In this document: piece by piece, positions 1 through 5,348 of the stretch
How the letters are laid out: every line of letters begins with the position of its first letter
How positions within the stretch are numbered: the stretch's first letter is position 1
Source: Vulcanimicrobiia bacterium
GTDB lineage: Bacteria; Vulcanimicrobiota; Vulcanimicrobiia; Vulcanimicrobiales; Vulcanimicrobiaceae
DNA: 5,348 nt
Reading direction: 5' to 3'
Assembly (NCBI GenBank): GCA_025451135.1
Contig: JANWKW010000183.1
Coordinates: 1 to 5,348 of the forward strand
Translations under genes and position numbers: made by a program
Notes under the pieces: model-generated
What the model was told of the DNA's origin: nothing
Database searches by the model: none
What the model saw: only the letters and a program-made list of their open reading frames with translations

Positions 1-957
1 GCTGCGATGCAGGTAGCCGAGCGCGCGCGCGACCTCGATCAGGATCGACGTCCCCGAACCGTTGTCGGTGACGCCGTAGACCCAGGCGTCGCGGTGCGCG
101 CCGAGCACGACGGATTGCGTCGGGTCGCTGCCCTCGATGGTCGCCACCGTGTTCCACAAGGTCTCCACCTTGCGATCGAGATAGACGTCGAGTCGCACGT
201 CCGCTGAGCTGACGCCGCCGCGCATGGTGGCCAGGATCCGGTTCGCGTTGAGCGCGCTGATGGGCAGCACGGGAATCGCGAGTCGCGGCGTGCCGAGGGA
301 GCCGCGCTGCACGGCGCCGAGCGGACGGTTCGGGCCGTCCGGATAGCGGGCGCCGCGCGGATCGTCGGCCGGGTCGCTGAAGAAGATCACGCCGGCCGCG
401 CCGGCGGACTGCGCGCGCCGCGCGAGGTCGCCGCGGAACTCCTTGCCGTACCGGACCAGCGCGATCGCGCCGCGCACGGCCATGCCGCGGGCGGCGAGCG
501 CGGCATAGTCGGCGTCCAGGCCGTGGCCCGCGTCGACCACGCGCGCGGTCACGCTGCCGTTGCCGCTGCCGGCGTTGAACGGCAGGCCGGCGTCCTTACG
601 CGTGCCGTCCGGATCGCTCGGGATCGGGACTTCGCGCAGTTCGAAGTCGACGCGCGGCGTCGTGAGCAGCGCGACCGCGAGCTTCGTCGGCGTGTAGACC
701 TCGGCGGTGAACGGTTCGATGCGCGCGTCGAAGCCCGCGTCGCGCAGCCGGTCGCGCATCCAGCCGGCGACGTACCGGTCGGCGGCGGTGCCCGCGTAAT
801 GCGCGCGCTGGTCGATGAACGCCGACGAGTCGAGCGCCCCCTGCGCGCTCGGGATGTCGAGCAGGATCCGTTCGCGTTCGAGCGCGAGCGGTGCGGGCAC
901 CGCGCCGAGAGCGAGCGCGCACAGCGCGAGGACGGCGAGCGGACGGACGAGCGTCAT
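1..957 (-). CDS. Exported M28 metallopeptidase, glutamate carboxypeptidase II-like (N-terminal part, cut by window edge)
   Basis: The frame is open from ATG 957-955 to the window edge, giving 319 residues with no stop, so the C-terminal part of the catalytic domain lies outside. Residues 1-22 form a Sec-type signal peptide (Arg5, hydrophobic run about 6-20, AVPA near the cleavage site), so it should act outside the cytoplasm. Residues about 138-246 match the PA (protease-associated) insert of the GCPII/NAALADase family: VRGAIALVRYGKEFRGD, then AQSAGAAGVIFFSDPADDP, then a region like GCPII's RRG...GLPSIPVHPI. The zinc-site motif GAHRDAWVYGVTDNGSG gives the expected first two metal ligands, His288 and Asp298. 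The catalytic Glu and remaining ligands are off-window. The family are zinc exopeptidases that trim peptides. The specific substrate is unknown. Start choice is well supported: AAGGAG lies 7 nt upstream and the ATG overlaps the preceding stop as ATGA, indicating coupling to the terpene synthase gene. Inactivity through loss of downstream residues cannot be excluded. Confidence 0.9.
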   Translation of the reverse strand, partial: MTLVRPLAVLALCALALGAVPAPLALERERILLDIPSAQGALDSSAFIDQRAHYAGTAADRYVAGWMRDRLRDAGFDARIEPFTAEVYTPTKLAVALLTTPRVDFELREVPIPSDPDGTRKDAGLPFNAGSGNGSVTARVVDAGHGLDADYAALAARGMAVRGAIALVRYGKEFRGDLARRAQSAGAAGVIFFSDPADDPRGARYPDGPNRPLGAVQRGSLGTPRLAIPVLPISALNANRILATMRGGVSSADVRLDVYLDRKVETLWNTVATIEGSDPTQSVVLGAHRDAWVYGVTDNGSGTSILIEVARALGYLHRS

Positions 958-2036
958 CGAGAGTCTCCTTGGTACGCGAAGCAGTTCAACAAGCGCAGCG
1001 CCCGGGCATCCATGCCCTGGGCCGCGACCTTCGGGTGGGTCAGATAGAACAGCGCCATGATCGACAGGACGAATCGATGGCGGTCCGGATGGGGGAGCGA
1101 TGCGAACCCCCGCTCGGCGTCGCCGGCGAGCCGCGCGAAGCGCTCGCGCATGCGCGCGTCGCCGCCGTCGAGCGAGGCCAGGTTGAGCTCGCGGTGTTCC
1201 CGGTCTTCGGAGTCGTCGATGAACGCGTCGAGCAGGACGTGCAGCGCCGCGACCGGCGGGAAGTAGGCGTCGTAGCCCGCGCCGATCGCCGCGCCTTCGC
1301 CGGCCATCGCGAGGAAGAGCGGCACGTAGACCTGCCACTGCGAGCCCGCGGCGGCCGCGAACTCGTACCACTCGAGCGCGGCGAATCGCTCGCGGTTGCG
1401 ATCGTACCAAGCGATGCAGGTCTCTTCGCGTTCGCCGGGCGGCAGATGTTTGAACGTCTGCAGATCCGCATAGAACGCGACGGCCTCGGCGAAGAGCGGC
1501 GCGAGCGCGGGCAGATCGGCGAGCCCCCGCAGTCCCGACCGGGTGCGCTCGACCAGCCAGCGCAGGTAGCCGCCGTCGCCGCCGCTCGGCCCGTCCGCGT
1601 AGTAGTCTCCCGGCTCGCGATCCGGATCGAGCGCGTCGGCGAGCGCCCGATGCAGCGTCGGATAGGCGGCCGGCGGGACGTCGGGGTGGCGGTCGCACAG
1701 GTTGTCGAGGAAATCGTAGATGGTCTCGAGCGGCGCGACGATCGCGACGTACGCTCGCTGCAGATCGGGCGGCAGAAACGTCGCCAGGATGCAGGCGCCG
1801 GCGACGTGATAGGCCTTCTGCTCGGCCGACGCGACCGCTTCGGCGCGCAGCCGCTCGTCGGGGATCGCTTCGGCGCGCGCGCGGATCGCCGCGAGGGCGC
1901 TCGCCGCCTGCGGTACGACGGTCCGCAGGAAGCGCAGCAGCGTCACGAACGGGCCGGGGCCGCCGCGCAGGAGAAAGCGCAGGCGCTGCGGCGAGCCCAG
2001 CACGTGGCGCACCGCCCAGCGGATGTCGTCCTTCAC
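954..2036 (-). CDS. DUF2600/YtpB-family large-terpene synthase (tetraprenyl-beta-curcumene synthase-like)
   Basis: This 360-residue soluble, mostly helical protein has the landmarks of the DUF2600 family. Its characterised member, Bacillus subtilis YtpB, cyclises the C35 precursor heptaprenyl diphosphate to tetraprenyl-beta-curcumene. Visible motifs in order are the EAVASAEQKAYHVAGA segment with Lys74 and His77, the first Asp-rich block YDFLDNLCDR at 107-116, LEWYEFAAAAGS at 221-232, and LHVLLDAFIDDSEDREHRELN at 265-285. The last holds acidic residues Asp270, Asp274, Asp275, Glu277 and Asp278, likely Mg/diphosphate ligands. Length matches the family. There is no signal peptide or membrane segment. 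The start is GTG 2036, one nucleotide after the glcE stop. No good Shine-Dalgarno is visible, so translation probably depends on coupling, and the exact start is less certain than the body. The stop overlaps the peptidase ATG. Family membership is clear. Substrate chain length and product are inferred only from the family and could differ. Confidence 0.9.
   Translation of the reverse strand: MKDDIRWAVRHVLGSPQRLRFLLRGGPGPFVTLLRFLRTVVPQAASALAAIRARAEAIPDERLRAEAVASAEQKAYHVAGACILATFLPPDLQRAYVAIVAPLETIYDFLDNLCDRHPDVPPAAYPTLHRALADALDPDREPGDYYADGPSGGDGGYLRWLVERTRSGLRGLADLPALAPLFAEAVAFYADLQTFKHLPPGEREETCIAWYDRNRERFAALEWYEFAAAAGSQWQVYVPLFLAMAGEGAAIGAGYDAYFPPVAALHVLLDAFIDDSEDREHRELNLASLDGGDARMRERFARLAGDAERGFASLPHPDRHRFVLSIMALFYLTHPKVAAQGMDARALRLLNCFAYQGDSR
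965..970 (-). promoter_or_regulatory. Strong Shine-Dalgarno for the M28 peptidase
   Basis: On the minus strand the hexamer AAGGAG is followed by a 7-nt spacer and then ATG at 957. It sits inside the last codons of the terpene synthase gene. It is the best ribosome binding site in the window and fixes the peptidase start, despite the 4-nt overlap with the upstream stop codon. Confidence 0.8.
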
Positions 2037-2037
2037 G

Positions 2038-3261
2038 CTAGATGCCGCCGACGAACCGGCCGGGATTGAGCGTGCCGTTCGGATCGAACCGGAGCTTGAG
2101 CGCGCGCATCTTGTCGATCGCGGCCGGCGGCGCGCCCCAGACGTTGAGGTTGGATCGTCCGGCGAAATCGCCCGCGATCACCTGCGCGTCGGGGACGTCG
2201 TCGTGGAGCGCGTCGTCGAAGATCTCGATCTTGGCGGTGAATCCGCGCGCGTCGGGGTCGCTGACGCGGAGGATGGCGTCGCCGTTCATCACGTCGCAGA
2301 TCGAGTCGGCCCGGAGTTCGAAGCGACGCGCGAGGGCGCGCATCGCCAGCGCCCGGCCCTCGACGTCGCTCGGGTCGCCGGCGGAGCGATAGGTGATCGA
2401 ACGCTCGTCGACGGTCGCGACGTAGGCGTCGCAGAGGCGCTCGAACGCCTCGTTCGCGCCCGCATCGACCACGTGGGTCTCGGGGACGCCGGCCTTGCCG
2501 AGTCCCGAGCGCAGGTCGCGGGTCGCGCGATCCAGGAAGGCGTCGGAGCCCTGCATCAGCACGAACAGGCGGCCGTCGTCGCCGTCGTGCCCGCCGAACT
2601 CCTTGGCGAACCCCTCGATCCAGAACGCTGCGGCCGGCGTCGCGGTCATCGACTGGAGCTGCGCGAAGGCGCGCGGGCGCGAGTCGAGCGGCAGCGGATG
2701 ATGGAACCCGCGCGAGGCCTTCGGCGCGGGCAGCGTCTTGAGATTGACGGACACGAGCACGCCGAGGGTGCCGCACGATCCGACGTAGAGCTTGCTCATA
2801 TCGTAGCCGGTCACGTTCTTGACGACCATGCCGCCGGCGTTCGCCAGCGTCCCGTCGGCCAGCGCGATGCGGCTGCCGATCACGTAGTCGCGCGTGCGCC
2901 CGAACAGGTGCCGGCGCGGGCCGCCCCAGCCGGCCGCGAGCGTGCCGCCGACGGTCGCCTTCTTGCGGAGCGGCGCGTCGAGCGGGACGAACTGGTCGTA
3001 CGCCGCGAGCGCGTCCGAGAAGGCGCGCAAGCTCATGCCGCACTGGACCGAGGCGGTCAGATCTGCATGCTCGTGCGCGAGCATGGCCTTGAGCTTGGCC
3101 GTGCTGACGTGTAGGTCGCCGGCCTGCGCCGGGAGACCGATGCCGCGCAGCGTGCCGGCGCCGTCGACGCTGACGGCCCGTCGGTCGCGATCGCAGCTCG
3201 CCAGCAGCGCCGCGAGCTCCTCGGCCGAGGCCGGCGCGAGGCGTTCGATCGTCTCGCTCAC
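2038..3261 (-). CDS. glcE: Glycolate oxidase FAD-binding subunit GlcE
   Basis: This 407-residue protein is the second flavin subunit of the GlcDEF glycolate oxidase, which oxidises glycolate to glyoxylate and passes electrons to the respiratory chain. The N-terminal half is an FAD-binding type 4 (PCMH/VAO-type) domain. It shows VDGAGT at 32-37, KKATVGGTLAAGWGGPRRHLFG at about 100-121, KNVTGYDMSKL at 148-158 and the GSCGTLG loop at 161-167. The C-terminus ends in the family signature DPNGTLNPGRF (393-403). As is usual for GlcE, the GEHGIG and HAGDGNLHP motifs of GlcD are absent. At 407 residues it is longer than typical GlcE (E. coli about 350), the extra length lying after the FAD domain. The start is GTG 3261, overlapping the glcD TGA as GTGA, with GGAG 8 nt upstream. 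The N-terminus reads SETIERLAPASAEEL, as expected for the family. It is the second gene of the operon. A related 2-hydroxyacid dehydrogenase role is possible. Confidence 0.9.
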   Translation of the reverse strand: MSETIERLAPASAEELAALLASCDRDRRAVSVDGAGTLRGIGLPAQAGDLHVSTAKLKAMLAHEHADLTASVQCGMSLRAFSDALAAYDQFVPLDAPLRKKATVGGTLAAGWGGPRRHLFGRTRDYVIGSRIALADGTLANAGGMVVKNVTGYDMSKLYVGSCGTLGVLVSVNLKTLPAPKASRGFHHPLPLDSRPRAFAQLQSMTATPAAAFWIEGFAKEFGGHDGDDGRLFVLMQGSDAFLDRATRDLRSGLGKAGVPETHVVDAGANEAFERLCDAYVATVDERSITYRSAGDPSDVEGRALAMRALARRFELRADSICDVMNGDAILRVSDPDARGFTAKIEIFDDALHDDVPDAQVIAGDFAGRSNLNVWGAPPAAIDKMRALKLRFDPNGTLNPGRFVGGI

Positions 3262-4640
3262 GGACGCAGCTCCGCGCACGAGGCGCCGCGCGGGAAGATC
3301 TTGTCCGGATTGAAACGGCGCCCGGTGTCGAAGACGTCGCGCAGGCGCAGCATCGTGTCGATATCGGCGTCGTCGAAGATGCGCGCCAGCGTGTCGCGCT
3401 TCTCGAAGCCGATGCCGTGCTCGCCCGAGATCGTGCCGCCCAGGTCGACGGCCGCCGAGAGGATCTGATCGCCGGCATCGACCACCGCCGCGACCTGACG
3501 CTTGTCGCGCTTGTCGTACATGATCAGCGGGTGCAGGTTGCCGTCGCCGGCGTGGAAGACGTTGCCGATGGTCAAGTCGTGCGCGGCGGCGGCTTCGTCG
3601 ACCAGCTTGAGCATCTTCGGAAGCTTGGTGCGCGGCACGACCACGTCTTGCAGGTACGTATTCGGCGCGATCCGCCCCGCGGCGCCGAACGCCCCCTTGC
3701 GCGCCGCCCACAGCCCGTCGCGTTCGGCCTGGGATCTCGCGGTGCGCCAGGTCAGCCCGCCGTTGGCCTTGCAGATCTTCTCGATGGCGCGCTCGCAGTC
3801 GTCCATGTCGTCCTCGAAGCCCGCGTTCTCGATGAGCAGCAGCGCTTCGGCGTCGACCGGAAAGCCGGAGTGGAACGCGGCCTCGACCGTCCGGATCATC
3901 AGCCCATCCATCATCTCGAGCGCGGTCGGCACGATGCCGTGCCCGACGATGGCCGAGACCGCTTCGGAAGCCGCTTCGACGTCGCCGAAGGTCGCGACCC
4001 AGACGCGGGTCGCCTCGGGCAGTCGCAGCAACCGCACCCAGGCCGAAGTGACGATGCCGAGCGTCCCTTCGCTGCCGACCAGCGCGCCGGTCAAGTCGTA
4101 GCCCGCGTCGTCGAGCGAGGTGGTATAGACCTCGCCGGTGTCGTCGACCAATTCGAGGGCGAGCACGTGGTTGACGGTCGTACCGTACGTCAGGCAATGC
4201 GGTCCGCCCGCGTTGGTGCCGATGTTCCCGCCGATCGTGCACGCCTTTTGCGATGAAGGATCGGGCGCGTAGAACAGTCCCGCCCCGGCGACCTTCTTGG
4301 AGAGATCGAGATTGATCAGCCCCGGCTGGACGCGGGCGCGCCGGTTGCGCGGATCGAGTTCGAGCAGGCGGTTCATCCGCGCGAACGAGACGACGACGCC
4401 GCCGGCCGCGGGGATCGCGCCGCCGCACAGCCCGGTGCCGGCACCGCGCGCGACGATCGGCTCGCCGCACGCGCGGGCGAGCCGGACGATCGCGGCGACG
4501 TCGCGGGCGCTCGTCGGCAGGACGACCGCGGCCGGAAGCCGCGATTCGGAGTACGCATCGAAAGCGTAGACCGCCAGATCTTCGGGCGCCGTCTTGACGG
4601 CGTCCGCGCCGAGCGCGTCCGCGAGCCGTTCTGCGAGCAT
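3258..4640 (-). CDS. glcD: Glycolate oxidase catalytic FAD subunit GlcD
   Basis: This 460-residue flavoprotein belongs to the GlcD/D-lactate dehydrogenase group, with an FAD_binding_4 domain followed by an FAD-oxidase_C domain. The FAD-binding half shows VLPTSARDVAAIVRLA (40-55), the RGAGTGLCGGA loop (65-75), GGNIGTNAGG (137-146) and GALVGSEGTLGIVT (185-198). The C-terminal half shows QDVVVPRTKLPKML (331-344), NVFHAGDGNLHP (360-371) with the conserved His363 and His370, GTISGEHGIG (402-411) with His408, and the closing FNPDKIFP (443-450). All key motifs are intact and the length is normal. The frame stays open upstream to 4952, but homology begins at MLAERLADALG, so ATG 4640 is preferred. GTG 4643 is adjacent and possible. 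No Shine-Dalgarno is visible, and the ATG lies in an 8-bp inverted repeat. It is the first gene of the minus-strand operon. D-lactate or another 2-hydroxyacid is an alternative substrate, but the adjacent glcE favours glycolate. Confidence 0.92.
   Translation of the reverse strand: MLAERLADALGADAVKTAPEDLAVYAFDAYSESRLPAAVVLPTSARDVAAIVRLARACGEPIVARGAGTGLCGGAIPAAGGVVVSFARMNRLLELDPRNRRARVQPGLINLDLSKKVAGAGLFYAPDPSSQKACTIGGNIGTNAGGPHCLTYGTTVNHVLALELVDDTGEVYTTSLDDAGYDLTGALVGSEGTLGIVTSAWVRLLRLPEATRVWVATFGDVEAASEAVSAIVGHGIVPTALEMMDGLMIRTVEAAFHSGFPVDAEALLLIENAGFEDDMDDCERAIEKICKANGGLTWRTARSQAERDGLWAARKGAFGAAGRIAPNTYLQDVVVPRTKLPKMLKLVDEAAAAHDLTIGNVFHAGDGNLHPLIMYDKRDKRQVAAVVDAGDQILSAAVDLGGTISGEHGIGFEKRDTLARIFDDADIDTMLRLRDVFDTGRRFNPDKIFPRGASCAELRP
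3270..3273 (-). promoter_or_regulatory. Shine-Dalgarno for glcE GTG start
   Basis: The minus strand reads GGAG with an 8-nt spacer before GTG 3261, within the 3' end of glcD. Together with the 4-nt stop/start overlap it supports this GTG. The same reading frame stays open far upstream, but that extension would run through glcD in the wrong frame. Confidence 0.6.
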
Positions 4641-4664
4641 CACGGTTCTGTTGGCAGATGCTCG
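4634..4664. repeat. Perfect 8-bp inverted repeat across the glcD start codon
   Basis: CGAGCATC at 4634-4641 and its exact reverse complement GATGCTCG at 4657-4664 are separated by 15 nt. In glcD mRNA the 3' arm contains the ATG (4640-4638). It could therefore be an operator for a dimeric regulator or a short hairpin hiding the initiation codon. A chance palindrome in GC-rich DNA remains possible. Confidence 0.45.
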
Positions 4665-4721
4665 GGAGAAGCCCTGGGAGCAGGAGGCGGCGCCCGCTCG
4701 CCTCAAAGGTCGACGCTGACG
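4641..4721. promoter_or_regulatory. 81-nt divergent intergenic region between glcD and the PilZ gene
   Basis: This short spacer separates the divergently oriented glcD and PilZ gene, so promoters for both should lie in it or extend into the neighbouring coding ends. I see no convincing paired -35/-10 boxes for a sigma70-type factor. The right half is G/C rich. It holds the right arm of the inverted repeat and, before the PilZ gene, a modest AAAGG at 4705-4709, 12 nt from the ATG. The presence of promoters is inferred from gene layout, not from motifs. Confidence 0.5.
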
Positions 4722-5231
4722 ATGTTTCTCTTCGGCCGCAAGAAGACCCCGAAACCGGCGAAGGCGGCGCCGGCGGCTTCGGACCAAAAACGCTCGGCAT
4801 TCCGGATGCCGGTCTCCTTCGACGTCCTCTACGCGCTCGAGGGCCGTCGCGGGCGCCGGCGCGCCTCGGCCAACGATCTGTCCGCAGGCGGTCTGCGGCT
4901 CGCGACCGACGAGGACCTGATCGCGGGCTCGGTGCTGACGCTCGATTTCCATCTGCCCGACGAGTTCCTCGCGACGATGGTGGTCGAGAAAGAGGTCTAC
5001 GAACAGACCCCGTTCGGCCTACGCCCCGAGACGATCAAGGTCGCGCCGCCCGGCTTCGATCCGGTCCACGTCGAGGCGAAGGTGCTGATGCCGTTCTTCG
5101 ACCGCGAGGCGCGGACGTTCGCGTACGGCATGCACTTTCTCGACCTCGAGACGCGGGTCGAGGAGGAGCTGCAGCGGTTCATGCATCTTTGGCAGATCAA
5201 CTACTTGCGGGAGCGGCGGGGCGAGGGCTAA
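4722..5231 (+). CDS. PilZ-domain protein, probable cyclic-di-GMP receptor
   Basis: This 169-residue cytoplasmic protein has a Lys/Arg-rich and Ala/Pro-rich leader (1-22) followed by a PilZ domain (about 23-156). The c-di-GMP binding signature is complete: RxxxR as RSAFR with Arg24 and Arg28, and DxSxxG as DLSAGG with Asp52, Ser54 and Gly57. The closing PilZ strand reads FAYGMHFLDLE (133-143), followed by a C-terminal helix EEELQRFMHLWQINYLRER (147-165). Between the second half of the beta-barrel and the last strand is an inserted stretch (about 92-116, rich in Pro/Gly), making the domain longer than the usual roughly 100 residues. There is no membrane segment or fused GGDEF, EAL or flagellar-brake YcgR-N domain. 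It is likely a single-domain adaptor that changes partner binding when c-di-GMP rises. The target (motility, polysaccharide or other) cannot be told. The start is ATG 4722, with a weak AAAGG 12 nt upstream. It is divergent from glcD, so a functional link is not implied. The stop is TAA at 5229-5231. Confidence 0.9.
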   Translation: MFLFGRKKTPKPAKAAPAASDQKRSAFRMPVSFDVLYALEGRRGRRRASANDLSAGGLRLATDEDLIAGSVLTLDFHLPDEFLATMVVEKEVYEQTPFGLRPETIKVAPPGFDPVHVEAKVLMPFFDREARTFAYGMHFLDLETRVEEELQRFMHLWQINYLRERRGEG

Positions 5232-5348
5232 GCGTCTTTTCTCCGGCGGGCGGGTTCCTCGGTGCGGGGGGGGGGCGCGCCCGGACGGTGGTCGGGGGCC
5301 CCGCCGGGCCCCGCCCCCGCGCGAGGTTTTTAAAAACGACCAAAGGAA
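5232..5348. other. Non-coding, extremely G/C-rich right end
   Basis: These 117 nt follow the PilZ stop codon. They hold a run of ten G (5266-5275), a GGCGCGCC palindrome (5274-5281), the hairpin candidate above, and the A/T palindrome GTTTTTAAAAAC (5326-5337). No coding frame with recognisable protein is visible. The base pattern is unlike the coding region and may include assembly or sequencing error near a contig end. Confidence 0.5.
5293..5331 (+). terminator. Possible intrinsic terminator downstream of the PilZ gene
   Basis: CGGGGGC at 5293-5299 can pair with GCCCCCG at 5313-5319 around a 13-nt loop, and TTTTT follows at 5327-5331. The T-run starts 7 nt after the stem instead of directly, and the G/C-rich surroundings allow several competing stems (for example GCCCGG 5279-5284 with CCGGGC 5304-5309). 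A terminator is plausible by position but not certain. Confidence 0.35.

Noticed and set aside
919..957. Lipoprotein signal (Cys13) in the M28 peptidase leader
   Set aside because: The residues before the Cys are LAL, so the -1 position is Leu instead of Gly/Ala/Ser, and the Cys sits inside the hydrophobic core. An ordinary Sec signal peptide fits better.
891..2069. Long plus-strand open frame opposite the terpene synthase gene
   Set aside because: Its translation is Arg/Ala/Val-rich low-information sequence with no recognisable motif. It is a GC-bias shadow of a gene with clear family motifs on the other strand.
2023..3114. Long plus-strand open frame opposite glcE
   Set aside because: It is antisense to a gene with intact FAD-domain motifs, its composition is typical of a mirrored GC-rich frame, and it has no domain signature.
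3417..4256. Plus-strand open frame opposite glcD
   Set aside because: Same reasoning: glcD motifs cover the whole region on the minus strand, and the antisense product resembles nothing.
4651..4656. TTGGCA as a plus-strand -35 box for the PilZ gene
   Set aside because: No -10-like TATAAT element lies 16-18 nt downstream, where the sequence is G/C rich. It is a chance match.
2038..4800. A single 920-residue minus-strand frame that includes glcE, as if a giant fusion protein
   Set aside because: The part upstream of 3261 lies in the wrong frame of glcD and is Arg-rich nonsense. GlcE homology starts at the GTG at 3261, which has its own Shine-Dalgarno and a 4-nt overlap with the glcD stop.
4641..4952. 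N-terminal extension of glcD up to 4952
   Set aside because: The extension has no GlcD similarity and overlaps the PilZ gene on the opposite strand. Family homology begins at the ATG at 4640.
4997..5200. Minus-strand small open frame within the PilZ gene
   Set aside because: It is antisense to the C-terminal half of a convincing PilZ domain, with no motif and no ribosome binding site support.
1..5348. tRNA, rRNA, CRISPR repeats, transposase or toxin-antitoxin genes
   Set aside because: I scanned both strands by eye for these and found no repeat-spacer pattern, cloverleaf-like segment, IS ends or matching protein motifs.

Overview
This is a GC-rich bacterial window with very strong G/C preference at third codon positions. 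It carries one tight minus-strand gene cluster and one divergent plus-strand gene. Reading the cluster in its own direction (right to left), the order is: glcD-like FAD subunit of glycolate oxidase (4640-3258), glcE-like FAD subunit (3261-2038), a DUF2600/YtpB-type large-terpene (tetraprenyl-beta-curcumene synthase-like) synthase (2036-954), and the N-terminal 319 residues of an exported M28 metallopeptidase of the glutamate carboxypeptidase II type (957-1, running off the left edge). Junctions are a 4-nt GTGA overlap, a 1-nt gap and a 4-nt ATGA overlap, so the four genes are almost certainly one transcription unit with translational coupling.

On the plus strand, 81 nt from the glcD start, is a PilZ-domain gene (4722-5231) with an intact c-di-GMP binding signature. 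The last 117 nt (5232-5348) are non-coding and extremely G/C rich. They hold a possible intrinsic terminator and look like low-complexity or contig-end sequence.

The organism cannot be fixed from the sequence alone. High GC, GTG starts, a DUF2600 terpene synthase, glcDE and a PilZ protein would fit a soil-type lineage such as an Eremiobacterota/WPS-2-like or actinobacterium-like bacterium. This is a guess, not a demonstrated assignment.

Functionally, GlcD and GlcE should form the flavin part of a membrane-associated glycolate (2-hydroxyacid) oxidase. The usual third subunit, the iron-sulfur protein GlcF, is absent from its customary place after glcE, where the terpene synthase sits instead. 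Whether glycolate oxidation and long-chain terpene synthesis are functionally linked, or merely co-transcribed, is open. The most notable non-coding signal is a perfect 8-bp inverted repeat (4634-4641 / 4657-4664) whose one arm contains the glcD start codon. It is a candidate operator or translation-controlling hairpin.

I see no tRNA, rRNA, CRISPR, insertion sequence or obvious previously undescribed defence-type system here.
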